DNA of 64,000 bases, from the NCBI GenBank assembly GCA_030824495.1, contig JAVBXP010000046.1, forward strand, positions 1 to 64,000, written 5' to 3'. Every line of letters starts with the position of its first letter. Position 1 is the stretch's first letter. The translations under genes were made by a program, and so were the position numbers. The notes under the pieces were generated by a model. That model worked only from the letters and a program-made list of their open reading frames with translations, did no database searches and was not told where the DNA came from. The stretch is from a bacterium (lineage in GTDB: Bacteria; Pseudomonadota; Alphaproteobacteria; Caulobacterales; Caulobacteraceae). Of the stretch, positions 34,827 through 44,053 are shown one piece after another.

Positions 34827-35438
34827 ATGACCGGCCATCTGCTGTTCGTCACCCATTCCGAGGTGGTGATCGATCCGGATCAGCCGATCCCGGATTGGCC
34901 GCTGTCAGAGGTGGGGCGGGCGCGGATGGCCCGGTTCGCCGAGGCGCTGGCCACGGGCGACATGCCTGTGGCGAGCGTCTGGTCGAGCGACGAGCGCAAG
35001 GCCCGCGACAGCGCCGAGATCATCGCCGCGCGCCTGGGGCTCGAACCCCATATCGAGCACGGCCTCCATGAGAACGACCGCAGCGCCACCGGCTATATCG
35101 CGCCGCCGGAGTTCTGGGAGGTGGTGGCCCAGTTCTTCGGCCGCCCCGACGAGAGCGTCCGGGGATGGGAGACCGCCAGGGCCGCCCAAGCTCGGGTTGT
35201 TCAATCTGTTGAGCAGGTGTTGGCGGCCGAGACCGCGCCCGGCCTCATCGTCGTCGTCTCCCATGGCGGCGTGGGGCAATTGCTGACGGCGCACTTGCAG
35301 GGCGTGGAAATTGGCCAGGAAGACCGTCCTGGCAATCCTGGCGGTGGGTGCTGGATCGCCATTGATCGCCAGGATCTCAGGCTCGTCGGCGCGTGGCGGG
35401 ATATCGAGGCCTACGAACCCGTCTCGTCCCCACCTTAA
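34827..35438 (+). CDS. Histidine phosphatase superfamily member with altered RHG motif
   Basis: A 203-residue protein of the phosphoglycerate mutase superfamily. The usual RHG start motif is THS here (LLFVTHSEVVIDPD); the phosphate-accepting histidine stays but the flanking Arg and Gly are lost. Other motifs are present: PLSEVGRARM, SSDERKARDSAEI and VVVSHGGVGQLL. I recall relatives with a THP form, so this may be a natural subfamily. Substrate unknown. It sits between the thioesterase-like gene and the ABC operon. Confidence 0.8.
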   Translation: MTGHLLFVTHSEVVIDPDQPIPDWPLSEVGRARMARFAEALATGDMPVASVWSSDERKARDSAEIIAARLGLEPHIEHGLHENDRSATGYIAPPEFWEVVAQFFGRPDESVRGWETARAAQARVVQSVEQVLAAETAPGLIVVVSHGGVGQLLTAHLQGVEIGQEDRPGNPGGGCWIAIDRQDLRLVGAWRDIEAYEPVSSPP

Positions 35439-35482
35439 GTCGAACGCGACCCGAGGCGTTGTTCCCCGCTAGGATGGGCTCC

Positions 35483-36169
35483 ATGTCCGATACGCCGCCG
35501 GTTCTGAAAATCGCAGCCCTGAAGAAGTCGGTCCCCGGCGGCCGGGTCCTGTTCGAAAACCTGAACCTTGAACTTCAGGCCGGCGAGTTCGTGGCGATCA
35601 TGGGCGAATCCGGCGTCGGAAAATCGACGTTTCTCAATCTCATCGCAGGACTCGATCAGGCCGACGCTGGAGCCATCGCTATCGACGGCGTCGATCTGGC
35701 GGGCCTGAATGATGATGCTCGGACCTTGCTTCGGCGCGACCGGATCGGGTTCGTATTCCAGGCCTTTCACATCCTGCCGCATCTCACCTTGGGCCAGAAC
35801 GTGGCCTTGCCGTTGGTGCTGCAACAGGCGCCCGGCGAAGAGGCGCTGACCAAGGCGCGGGAGATGATGGAGGCCGTGGGGCTGGGCGGCCGCGCCGAAG
35901 ACTATCCGCGTCAGCTTTCCGGCGGTGAACTGCAGCGGGTCGCCATCGCGCGCGCGTTGGTGCATCGGCCGGGCCTGCTGCTCGCCGATGAGCCGACCGG
36001 CAATCTCGATCCTGAAACCGCGACCCGGGTTCTGGCTGTCTTCGCCGATCAGGTCCGGCGCTCGGGTGCTGCGGCGGTGCTGGTTACGCACTCCGAGGTC
36101 GCCGCTGCGGTGGCCGACCGCACCCTGACCCTGGCGCGTTCGGGCCTGGTGGAGCGCCATGGCCGCTAA
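35483..36169 (+). CDS. ABC transporter ATP-binding protein (LolD/MacB-type)
   Basis: A 228-residue ATPase. Walker [10 protein letters not shown] at residues 41-49, Q-loop [13 protein letters not shown], signature [15 protein letters not shown], Walker [10 protein letters not shown] and the H-loop VTHSE are all present. The [10 protein letters not shown] motif and the partner type put it with LolD/MacB-like exporters that work by mechanotransmission. ATG 35483 has AGGATGG five bases upstream; ATG 35474 is an alternative. Its stop overlaps the permease start by 11 bases. Confidence 0.93.
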   Translation: MSDTPPVLKIAALKKSVPGGRVLFENLNLELQAGEFVAIMGESGVGKSTFLNLIAGLDQADAGAIAIDGVDLAGLNDDARTLLRRDRIGFVFQAFHILPHLTLGQNVALPLVLQQAPGEEALTKAREMMEAVGLGGRAEDYPRQLSGGELQRVAIARALVHRPGLLLADEPTGNLDPETATRVLAVFADQVRRSGAAAVLVTHSEVAAAVADRTLTLARSGLVERHGR

Positions 36170-38711
36170 GGGAGCCGGCCTCGCCGCGCGATGGATGATC
36201 CTGGGCGAGTGGCGGGCCCATCCAATGCGGGTGGTGACGGCCGGGGTGGCCATCGCCATCGGGGTCGCGCTGGGCTTGGCCGTTCACCTGGTCAACGCCT
36301 CGGCGCTCAGCGAATTCTCGCGGGCGGTCAGCACCGTGAACGGCGACGCCGAACTACAGGTCAGGTCCGCCGCCCCCGCCGGATTTGACGAGCAGCTCTA
36401 TCCACGTCTGGCTCGGTTGCCCGGCGTGAGCGCGGCCAGCCCCGTCATCGAGTTGAAGGCCACCACCGGACGTGCCGACGAGCAAATCACAGTGCTGGGT
36501 CTTGATGTCCTGCGCGCCGCGGCCGTTACGCCCAGCCTGCTTGGTCGCCCGGTGGCGGCGGAGGGTGAAGGAGCGCATGGCCCGACAAACGACGCGCCGT
36601 TCGACGAGGATGCAATTTTCCTGTCGGAGGGTGCGCTTGAGGGCAGGGCGGTCGGGCAAGTGATCGTCCTGACGGCCGGCGGGCGGACGGCGAGGTTCAG
36701 GATCGCCGGCGTCGCCGCGGGCATCGGCGAGGGACGCAAGGTGGCGGTGCTCGACATCGCCGCGGCGCAGTGGCGGCTTGGCGAGATCGGCCGGCTCCAA
36801 CGGATCGACCTGAAGCTTGCCGAGGGCGCTGACGAGACCCGGATGCGGGATGTCATCGCAGCGGCGCTTCCCGCCGACGCTCAGCTGGTGACGCGTGACA
36901 GCGAGGCCCGCCGCAGCGACAGCCTGAGCCGGGCCTATCGGGTCAATCTCGACATGCTGGCCTTGATGGCGCTGCTGACCGGCGGCTTCCTAGTCTATTC
37001 GGCCCAGTCGCTATCGGTGGCGCGGCGGCGTCCTCAATTTGCGTTGCTGCGGGTGCTTGGCGTGCGTCGCAAGGCGCTGCTGGCGCAGGTGCTGGTCGAG
37101 GGGATCAGCGTCGGCCTGGTGGGCGGGCTGGCCGGCCTGACCCTGGGTTTTGGACTTGCGAGCGGCGCCCTGCGCCTGCTCGGCGGCGATCTCGGCGGCG
37201 GCTATTTCGGCGACACCCGGCCCGAACTAGTGTTTTCGCCGCTCGCGGGCTTGGTGTTCCTGGTGCTTGGCCTGCTGACGGCGATCGTCGGCAGTCTGGC
37301 CCCGGCGCGCGAGGCCGCGCGGGCTCAGCCCGCGGTCGCTCTGAAGAATGCGGGCGACGCGGTCGATCCACGTGTGTCCCCTCCGATCTGGCCCGCGGTG
37401 GTCCTGTTGGTCGCGGGCGGAGCGGCGGCGCTCGCCCCGGCTGTCGGCGGCATCCCGCTGCTGGGCTACGCGTCCATGGCGCTGCTGCTGGCGGGCGGGG
37501 TTGCGGCCATGCCCTGGATCGCCAGGACGTTGCTCGGACCCGTGCAGCATCTCAGCCTGCGGTGGGCGGCCGTGGACCTGGCGTTCAAGCGGCTGTGGGG
37601 CGCGCCGTCGCAGGCGGCCGTCGCTCTTTGCGGCATTGTCGCCAGCACAAGCTTGATGGTCGCCATGGCGGTGATGGTCTCCAGCTTCCGCGGGTCCGTC
37701 GATGACTGGCTGCAACAGCTCTTGCCGGCTGATCTCTATATGCGGGTCGATGGCGCGGGCGTTGGCGGCGGCTTCGATCCGAAGGCGCAGGCTGCATTGG
37801 CCGCCACGCCGGGGGTGGCGACCATCGTCTTCCAGAAGACCACCAGTTTGATGCTGGCCGCCGATCAACCGCCGCTGGCCATCGTGGTTCGCCCGATGAG
37901 AGGGCCCGAGGCCGCTAATCGTCCCCCGGTCATCGGCCGCGAGTTGACGCCGCCACCCGGGCAGACGCCGGTCTGGGTTTCCGAGCCCGCGGCATGGCTC
38001 TACGGCTGGAAGCCCGGCCAGCAGATCGTGCTGCCCATCGCCGGCGCGCAGCCCTTCTTCGTGGTCGGCGTCTGGCGCGACTATTCGCGTCAGCACGGCG
38101 CGGTGACGCTCGACGCTGCCGACTACACCCGGCTGACTGGGGACCAGTGGCGAACAGAGGCCTCGGTCGATGTCGCCGAAGGCCGCTCATCCAATGAGGT
38201 TATGGAAGCTCTCCGTGCCAAGCTACCGTCCGATGTCGCGCCGCGCGTGACCTTCGCCGAACCTGCGACGCTACGGGCCTTCGCCCTTCGGATTTTCGAC
38301 CGCAGCTTTGCGGTGACCTATGGCCTTGAGGCCATCGCCATCTTGGTCGGGCTGGCAGGCGTCGCCGCCACAGTGTCGGCCCAGACCCTGGCGCGGACCA
38401 AGGAGTTCGGCATGTTGCGGCATCTGGGCGTCACCCAGCGACAGATCGTAGCCATGCTGGTGACCGAGGGCGCGCTGCTGGGCGCGGTCGGTGTTGTGGC
38501 TGGGATTGGGCTGGGACTGGTCATGAGCCAGGTGTTGATCCATGTGGTCAATCCGCAGTCGTTCCACTGGACGATGGAGACCAAGCTTCCTTGGGCTCTC
38601 TTGGCCGGCGTCGCCGTCGCCCTGGTGGCGTCGGCCGCTGGAACCGCTCTGCTGGCTGGCCGGCGCGCGCTATCGGCTGACGCCGTTCGCGCCGTGCGGG
38701 AGGATTGGTGA
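36159..38711 (+). CDS. FtsX-like ABC transporter permease
   Basis: An 850-residue inner-membrane protein with two MacB/FtsX modules: a membrane anchor at about 22-48 with a periplasmic domain, three helices at about 265-400 (LSVARRRPQFALLRVLGVRRKALLAQVLVEG is the coupling region), then a second set near 470-530 and 720-840 (LARTKEFGMLRHLGVTQRQIVAMLV). The duplicated plan fuses two permeases in one chain. With the ATPase it probably exports or extracts lipid or lipoprotein cargo. The lipocalin-like gene starts on its stop codon (TGATG). Confidence 0.9.
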   Translation: MAAKGAGLAARWMILGEWRAHPMRVVTAGVAIAIGVALGLAVHLVNASALSEFSRAVSTVNGDAELQVRSAAPAGFDEQLYPRLARLPGVSAASPVIELKATTGRADEQITVLGLDVLRAAAVTPSLLGRPVAAEGEGAHGPTNDAPFDEDAIFLSEGALEGRAVGQVIVLTAGGRTARFRIAGVAAGIGEGRKVAVLDIAAAQWRLGEIGRLQRIDLKLAEGADETRMRDVIAAALPADAQLVTRDSEARRSDSLSRAYRVNLDMLALMALLTGGFLVYSAQSLSVARRRPQFALLRVLGVRRKALLAQVLVEGISVGLVGGLAGLTLGFGLASGALRLLGGDLGGGYFGDTRPELVFSPLAGLVFLVLGLLTAIVGSLAPAREAARAQPAVALKNAGDAVDPRVSPPIWPAVVLLVAGGAAALAPAVGGIPLLGYASMALLLAGGVAAMPWIARTLLGPVQHLSLRWAAVDLAFKRLWGAPSQAAVALCGIVASTSLMVAMAVMVSSFRGSVDDWLQQLLPADLYMRVDGAGVGGGFDPKAQAALAATPGVATIVFQKTTSLMLAADQPPLAIVVRPMRGPEAANRPPVIGRELTPPPGQTPVWVSEPAAWLYGWKPGQQIVLPIAGAQPFFVVGVWRDYSRQHGAVTLDAADYTRLTGDQWRTEASVDVAEGRSSNEVMEALRAKLPSDVAPRVTFAEPATLRAFALRIFDRSFAVTYGLEAIAILVGLAGVAATVSAQTLARTKEFGMLRHLGVTQRQIVAMLVTEGALLGAVGVVAGIGLGLVMSQVLIHVVNPQSFHWTMETKLPWALLAGVAVALVASAAGTALLAGRRALSADAVRAVREDW

Positions 38712-39799
38712 TGGCGCGGTTCCTGGCCCTGCTGGCGGCGATGCTGGTCCTGGCGAGCCCGGCCGCCACGCAGCCAAAGTCGGCTGTGCGGCTGCCCGTC
38801 TTTCCTGCGGTGGAGCCGGGGACGGCGTTGCGGTTCCCGGCAGACCACGGCGCGCATCCGGAGTTCAGAACCGAGTGGTGGTACGTCACCGGCTGGCTCG
38901 ACGCGGGCGACGGCCAACAGATCGGCTTCCAGGTGACCTTCTTCCGATCGCGCCCGTCGATCGATCAGCGCAATCCGAGCGCGTTCGCGCCCAAGCAGAT
39001 CCTGTTCGCGCATGCGGCGCTTTCGGATCCCAAGCTTGGCAAGTTGCTGCACGACCAGCGGGCGGCGAGGGCGGGCTTTGGACTGGCCGAGGCCGCGACC
39101 GGCGACGCTGATATCGTCATCGACGACTGGCGCTTTCATCGAACCGCCGATGGTCGCTTCAAGGCCAAGGCGGGCGGCAAGGCCTTCATGCTCGACCTGG
39201 GCTTCGTGCCGACCCAGCCGATCCTGCTGCAGGGGGAGGGCGGCTATAGCCGCAAGGGACCAAAGCCCGGTCAGGCCAGCCACTACTACAGCATCCCGCA
39301 GCTCAAGGTTTCGGGGACGGTGACGCGGAACGGGAAGGCGGTTACCGTAAAGGGGTCGGCATGGCTGGATCGCGAATGGTCATCGACCTTGCTGGATCCG
39401 AAGGCGGTCGGCTGGGATTGGGTCGGGCTCAATCTGGATGACGGCGGGGCCTTGATGGCGTTCCAGGTGCGCGACGCCGCGGGCCAGCCCTTGTGGGCCG
39501 GAGGCTCGCTGCGCGGTCCAGACGGAACCGTCACGCGTTTCACGCCGGGCATGGTGCGCTTCGGCGCCGAGCGCATCTGGCGTTCGCCTCGCACGGGGGG
39601 GCGATACCCCGTCGAACGCTCGCTCACGATCGCCCTGCCGCAAGGCGAGCGGCGCTGGAATTTGAAGCCGTTGTTTGACGACCAGGAACTCGACAGTCGC
39701 GCCGCGGGCGGCCCCATCTATTGGGAGGGGGCGGTGTCGACCGATGGCGGGCGCGGCTATCTGGAGCTGACTGGTTATGTCAGCCCCATGAAGCTCTAG
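38711..39799 (+). CDS. Exported lipocalin-like protein (AttH/CrtC-type)
   Basis: A 362-residue protein with signal peptide MARFLALLAAMLVLASPAATQ. The segment HPEFRTEWWYVTGWLDAGDG, with QIGFQVTFFRS and the C-terminal WLDREWSSTLL plus GWDWVGLNLDDGGALMAFQVRD, is characteristic of the AttH/carotenoid hydratase-like (double lipocalin) family. Members bind hydrophobic ligands. Placed directly after the ABC pair it is probably the periplasmic partner, as in Att-type operons. ATG 38711 overlaps the permease stop by one base. Confidence 0.88.
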   Translation: MARFLALLAAMLVLASPAATQPKSAVRLPVFPAVEPGTALRFPADHGAHPEFRTEWWYVTGWLDAGDGQQIGFQVTFFRSRPSIDQRNPSAFAPKQILFAHAALSDPKLGKLLHDQRAARAGFGLAEAATGDADIVIDDWRFHRTADGRFKAKAGGKAFMLDLGFVPTQPILLQGEGGYSRKGPKPGQASHYYSIPQLKVSGTVTRNGKAVTVKGSAWLDREWSSTLLDPKAVGWDWVGLNLDDGGALMAFQVRDAAGQPLWAGGSLRGPDGTVTRFTPGMVRFGAERIWRSPRTGGRYPVERSLTIALPQGERRWNLKPLFDDQELDSRAAGGPIYWEGAVSTDGGRGYLELTGYVSPMKL

Positions 39800-40716
39800 G
39801 CGGCGGCCCACGCATCCGCGACGGCCAGGAATTCTCTGGCGAGGCGCGGCTCGCCGAGTTGGTGCAGCAGCAATCCGGTCGAGACCCGTTCGATGAAGCC
39901 CCATTGCCAGATGGGCTCGGGGTCCACGCCGGTCAGGCGGGCGAGCAACTCGCAACGGCGCCGCCCGAGTTCGAGCGGATTCCCGGCCAGGAGTTCCTCG
40001 CCCCACTCCCGCATGGGGATCGCCAGGTCGTAGGCGCGCTCGATGAAGAGGCTGTCCGGGTCGATGAACTTGAAACGGGCCTCGTCGCCGGGAACGGCCA
40101 GGGTATTGGCGGCATGGGCGTCGCCGTGGGCCAGCACGCAGGTGTCTGGATCGAAGGCTTTGCGGCGCAACGCCGCGAAGTCATAGGCGAGATCGACCGC
40201 CCGCTGTGAGCAAACGCCTTCGAACTCGCGCCACAGCTCAGCGATGAAGGTCGCCAGACTGTCGGCCTTCTCGGCGCCGGTCATGAACCCGCCAGCGTCC
40301 GGAGCTGCCGACCAGGTTTGGCGCAAGGTCGCGCAAATTGCCTCGATCTGGGCGCTCACCGGCAGGCCCAGTTCGCTGAGTTGCGGGCCGAGCTTTTCCA
40401 TCAGGATCGCATTGCGGTCTGGATCGTGGCGGAGCACCGTCACGTAGCCCCGGCCGCTGAAGGCCAGCAGCGCTCGGACCTGATCGTTCCCAGGCCCCGG
40501 CATCATCACCTTCAGCACGACCTCCTGGCGATCACGGGTTCGGCACGACACCACCAGGGCGTCCGTGCCGCCGGTGAGTACGCCGATGGTCGCCAGATCC
40601 CACTCGTGCGCCAGGCTGGCGGCCACGGCGGGCAGGTCGTCGAGCCAGCGCCGGCCTTCCTCGCCGCGAAGCAAGGCCCGCGCCCGCACGATCTCCGGAA
40701 CCTGGAGTTCGCGCAC
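39796..40716 (-). CDS. APH(6)-like aminoglycoside phosphotransferase family kinase
   Basis: A 306-residue kinase. The nucleotide loop is VLTGGTDALVVSC; the catalytic Asp is in VLAHGDAHAANTLAV and the metal-binding Asp in KFIDPDSLFIE, as in streptomycin-6-kinase and hydroxyurea kinase relatives. A chromosomal copy beside a dehydrogenase more likely acts on a metabolite than on an antibiotic, but resistance is possible. The GTG start lies five bases after the dehydrogenase stop, so translation is probably coupled. The stop overlaps the end of the lipocalin gene by four bases. Confidence 0.83.
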   Translation of the reverse strand: MRELQVPEIVRARALLRGEEGRRWLDDLPAVAASLAHEWDLATIGVLTGGTDALVVSCRTRDRQEVVLKVMMPGPGNDQVRALLAFSGRGYVTVLRHDPDRNAILMEKLGPQLSELGLPVSAQIEAICATLRQTWSAAPDAGGFMTGAEKADSLATFIAELWREFEGVCSQRAVDLAYDFAALRRKAFDPDTCVLAHGDAHAANTLAVPGDEARFKFIDPDSLFIERAYDLAIPMREWGEELLAGNPLELGRRRCELLARLTGVDPEPIWQWGFIERVSTGLLLHQLGEPRLAREFLAVADAWAAA

Positions 40717-40720
40717 GCCG

Positions 40721-41809
40721 CTAGCGCAGGTCCGGCTGGACCAGGATCTTCACGTGAGCTTCGGGGTCGCCAAGGTCCTTGAAGGCCTGGGCCACGCCGT
40801 CGAGACCGACCGCGCCGGTGACGACGCCGCTGACGTCAATGACGCCCTGGGCGATGTTGTGCAGAGTCTCGGCGAACTCCTCGGGCGTGTAGCCAAACAC
40901 GAAGGTGAGCTCGATCTCCTTGGTGATGGCGATCGCCGGCTCGATCCGGTCGGTTTCCATGCAGACGCCCGCCACGACGATCTGCGCGCCGGCGGGGGAG
41001 GCCTCGATCAGGCTCTGAACCACGCCGGGCGAGCCGACGCACTCGAACACGACCGGACGGCCGAACGAACCGCCCATCATGCGGACCATGTTCTGCGCCG
41101 CGCGAGCCGTGGGAACCCCAAAGCCTTCCCAGCGGGTGTGGGGGCTCTCGACCGCTGGGTCGATGACCACGTCTGCGCCAAGCATTTCGGCCGCCGCGCG
41201 GCGACGCGGGGAGTAGTCGGCCGCGATCACCGGCCCATGTCCCTTGGCCTTCAACCCGGCGATGACGGCCAGACCAACCGGCCCGCAGCCGACCACGAGG
41301 GCGACACTGTTCGGGTCGAGCCTGGCCTTGGCCACCGCGTGCGCGCCGACGGCGAACGGCTCGGTCAGGGCGGCCTTGTCGGTCGGCAAGCCGTTGGGGA
41401 CTTCTAGCAGCAGAGCCTCGGACAGGATCATCTGTTCGGCGAAGCCGCCCGGCAGGTTGTTGGAAAAGCCGAGCATCTCGACGCCGCCTGCCGGGGTCAG
41501 GGTGGCGGGGATCGAGACGATACGTGCGCCGGCCTTCAAGGTCTTGAGCGTGCCTGGACCGTGATCCAGGATTTCGGCGCAGAACTCGTGACCAAATACG
41601 GTGTCGGCGGTGGGATCGAAGCCATTGGTCATGCCGCCGTTGGCGCGGCTGGTCAGGTCGATCATGTGCTCCATGTGATGCAGGGCGTGGAGGTCGGAGC
41701 CGCAGATTCCGCAGGCGAGCGTTCGGACGAGGACCTGGCCTTGATCCGGCTTCAGATCGGCGATTTCGTCACAGACCAACTGCTTGTCGCGCCGGATGAC
41801 CGCCCGCAT
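40721..41809 (-). CDS. Zinc-binding alcohol dehydrogenase (MDR family)
   Basis: A 362-residue medium-chain dehydrogenase. The catalytic zinc site is GICGSDLHALHH with GHEFCAEI; the Rossmann fold has VVGCGPVGLAVIAGLKAKG, then AADYSPRRRAAAEMLGAD. The four-cysteine structural zinc lobe is absent. The substrate could be an alcohol or sugar. I chose ATG 41809 (MRAVIRRDK) with GGGAGAGAG before it; an upstream ATG gives extra residues unlike the family. The kinase gene follows at once. Confidence 0.9.
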   Translation of the reverse strand: MRAVIRRDKQLVCDEIADLKPDQGQVLVRTLACGICGSDLHALHHMEHMIDLTSRANGGMTNGFDPTADTVFGHEFCAEILDHGPGTLKTLKAGARIVSIPATLTPAGGVEMLGFSNNLPGGFAEQMILSEALLLEVPNGLPTDKAALTEPFAVGAHAVAKARLDPNSVALVVGCGPVGLAVIAGLKAKGHGPVIAADYSPRRRAAAEMLGADVVIDPAVESPHTRWEGFGVPTARAAQNMVRMMGGSFGRPVVFECVGSPGVVQSLIEASPAGAQIVVAGVCMETDRIEPAIAITKEIELTFVFGYTPEEFAETLHNIAQGVIDVSGVVTGAVGLDGVAQAFKDLGDPEAHVKILVQPDLR

Positions 41810-41903
41810 TGCTCTCTCCCGTCCTTGATCGCCCACCTTGCCGGGGCTTGGCATATCCCCTAACCCTCCCGGCTCGGAATCGTAAGTGCGTGGGAGACGC
41901 GCA

Positions 41904-42848
41904 ATGAGCCTCGCCTTTCTTTTTCCTGGTCAGGGCAGCCAAGCTGTCGGCATGGGCGCCGACCTCGCAGAGGCCTTCGCCTCAGCCAGGGAAGTGTTCC
42001 AGGAAGTCGACGACGCCTTGGGCCAAAAGCTGTTCGCGCTGATGCGCGAGGGGCCGGAAGATCAACTAACCCTGACCGAGAACGCTCAGCCCGCCCTGAT
42101 GGCTGTTTCGCTGGCGGTCACCCGGACCCTGGAGAAGGAGTTCGGCGTCGGGATTGAGCGAGCCGCGTTCGTCGCGGGCCACTCGCTGGGTGAATATTCG
42201 GCGCTGGCCGCCTCTGGCGCGATCAGCCTGGCCGACACTGCGCGGCTGCTGAAGCTGCGCGGCCAGGCCATGCAGCGGGCAGTTCCGGTCGGGGCCGGGG
42301 CCATGGCCTCGCTGATCGGACCCAAGACTGACGTCGCCCTGGCCGAAGCCGCGGCCGAAGCTGGTTCGGCTGCTGGCGTTTGCGTTGTCGCCAACGACAA
42401 CAACAACGGCAATGTGGTGATCTCGGGAGACAAGGCCGCGGTCGATCTGGCCATCGAGAAGGCCAAGGAACTCGGTGCCCGCGCCATTCCGCTGAACGTT
42501 TCGGCGCCGTTCCACTGCCCGCTGATGCAACCAGCCGCCGACGAGATGGCGCAGGCGCTGGCCAGCGCCACCATCCTGGCCCCGCGCGCGCCGCTGGTCG
42601 CCAATGTCACGGCGCGTCCGACCCTGGATCCGGAAGAGATCCGCCGTCTGCTGGTCGAACAGGTCACTGGCCGCGTCCGGTGGCGCGAGAGCATGATCTG
42701 GCTGGCGGGCGAGGGCGGGGTGACCCGCTTCGCCGAAGCTGGCGCCGGCAAGGTGCTGTCGGGGATGGCCAAGCGCATCGCCCCGGACGCCGAGGCCACG
42801 CCGCTGAACACGCCTGCTGACCTCGAAGCCTTTGCGAAGGGACTCTGA
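41904..42848 (+). CDS. fabD: Malonyl-CoA:ACP transacylase
   Basis: FabD loads malonyl groups onto ACP for fatty acid elongation. The 314-residue protein has FPGQGSQAVGMG at the N-terminus, the nucleophile in GHSLGEYSALAA, and the histidine in VSAPFHCPLM. ATG 41904 fits the family start; an upstream in-frame codon adds six residues. It leads the fab cluster, with fabG starting one base after the stop. Confidence 0.96.
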   Translation: MSLAFLFPGQGSQAVGMGADLAEAFASAREVFQEVDDALGQKLFALMREGPEDQLTLTENAQPALMAVSLAVTRTLEKEFGVGIERAAFVAGHSLGEYSALAASGAISLADTARLLKLRGQAMQRAVPVGAGAMASLIGPKTDVALAEAAAEAGSAAGVCVVANDNNNGNVVISGDKAAVDLAIEKAKELGARAIPLNVSAPFHCPLMQPAADEMAQALASATILAPRAPLVANVTARPTLDPEEIRRLLVEQVTGRVRWRESMIWLAGEGGVTRFAEAGAGKVLSGMAKRIAPDAEATPLNTPADLEAFAKGL

Positions 42849-42849
42849 G

Positions 42850-43590
42850 ATGTTCGATCTGACCGGAAAGACGGCCCTGGTCACCGGGGCGACCGGCGGC
42901 ATCGGCGGCGAGATCGCCAAGGCGATGCATGCAGCCGGCGCACATGTCGTCCTGTCGGGGACCCGTGAGGCGGCTCTGCAGGACCTTGCGCAGGTCCTGG
43001 GCGAGCGCACATCGGCGGTGGCGGCGAACCTTTCGGACGCCGAATCTGTGGATGGATTGGTCGCTCGCGCCGAAGAAGCAGCCGGCGCCGGCCTCGATAT
43101 TCTCGTCGCCAACGCCGGAATCACCCGCGACGGGCTGCTGATGCGGATGAAGGACGAGGACTGGGACGCGGTCCTGAAGGTCAATCTCGAGAGCTATTTC
43201 CGCCTCAGCCGCGCGGCGATGCGCGGCATGATGAAGCGTCGTTCCGGCCGAATCATCGGCATCACTTCGGTGGTCGGCGTGATGGGCAATCCGGGCCAAG
43301 CCAACTATGCGGCGTCGAAGGCGGGCATGATCGGCTTCTCGAAAGCCTTGGCTCAAGAGGTCGCAACACGCGGGATCACTGTAAATTGCGTCGCGCCGGG
43401 CTTTATCGAGAGCCCGATGACTGACGCGCTGAATGAGCAGCAGAAGGCGCAAATCCTAGGCACTATCCCGGCTGGCCGTCTCGGTTCAGGCGGTGACGTG
43501 GCCGCGGCATGCGTTTATCTGGCAAGTGATGAAGCCGGCTACATGACGGGACAAACCCTGCATGTGAACGGCGGCATGGCCATGATCTGA
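42850..43590 (+). CDS. fabG: 3-oxoacyl-ACP reductase
   Basis: FabG reduces 3-ketoacyl-ACP with NADPH. The 246-residue SDR has GATGGIGGEIA, NAGITRDGLLMRMKDEDW (a FabG hallmark), and the catalytic Ser with YAASKAGM. The C-terminal end MTGQTLHVNGGMAMI is typical. It directly follows fabD. The next gene, acpP, lies 138 bases downstream with its own leader. Confidence 0.96.
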   Translation: MFDLTGKTALVTGATGGIGGEIAKAMHAAGAHVVLSGTREAALQDLAQVLGERTSAVAANLSDAESVDGLVARAEEAAGAGLDILVANAGITRDGLLMRMKDEDWDAVLKVNLESYFRLSRAAMRGMMKRRSGRIIGITSVVGVMGNPGQANYAASKAGMIGFSKALAQEVATRGITVNCVAPGFIESPMTDALNEQQKAQILGTIPAGRLGSGGDVAAACVYLASDEAGYMTGQTLHVNGGMAMI

Positions 43591-43674
43591 GCCCGCTGGC
43601 GTGGCCGTAGCGAACATGCTACGTCGCCGCCCGAACCGGCGAGGCGAAGGTCTCAACCTGTATGTTTGCAACGG

Positions 43675-43698
43675 TTGACATCCTGTCAGTCGTCGCAG
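43675..43698 (+). promoter_or_regulatory. Candidate promoter of acpP
   Basis: A perfect TTGACA lies at 43675-43680, 49 bases before the ATG. The -10 at the right spacing (GATGGA) is poor, so this is tentative. ACP is needed in large amounts, so an extra promoter would make sense. Confidence 0.35.
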
Positions 43699-43728
43699 AT
43701 GGATTTAGAAACAAAGGGACTTAAGCGA

Positions 43729-43968
43729 ATGTCCGACATCCTCGAGCGCGTGCGTAAGATCGTCATCGAACATCTCGACGCCGATCCTGAGAAGGTCACC
43801 GAGAAGGCGAGCTTCATCGACGACCTGGGCGCTGACAGCCTCGACAACGTCGAACTGGTTATGGCCTTCGAAGAAGAATTCGATATCGAAATCCCCGACG
43901 ACGCTGCGGAGCATATTCAAACCGTTGGCGACGCGGTGAAGTTCATCGGTGAGCGCCTGGGCGCCTAA
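43729..43968 (+). CDS. acpP: Acyl carrier protein
   Basis: A 79-residue acidic protein carrying the fatty acid chain on 4'-phosphopantetheine. The attachment serine is in [18 protein letters not shown]. Helices match ACP throughout ([15 protein letters not shown] and [11 protein letters not shown]). AAAGGGA lies about ten bases before the ATG. A terminator follows, separating it from fabF. Confidence 0.97.
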   Translation: MSDILERVRKIVIEHLDADPEKVTEKASFIDDLGADSLDNVELVMAFEEEFDIEIPDDAAEHIQTVGDAVKFIGERLGA

Positions 43969-43996
43969 GGCAACCCACGGAATTCATTGACTATTC

Positions 43997-44031
43997 GACC
44001 GCCGCGAAGCTCTTCGGAGTTCGCGGCGGTC
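43997..44031 (+). terminator. Terminator between acpP and fabF
   Basis: A 12-bp perfect stem (43997-44008 with 44020-44031), a bulged G, then three more pairs closed by a TTCG tetraloop. TGCGTTTTGG follows. It can end acpP transcripts before fabF and so raise the ACP ratio; partial read-through is likely because fabF has no clear promoter. Confidence 0.8.
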
Positions 44032-44053
44032 TGCGTTTTGGAGGCCCCCACGC

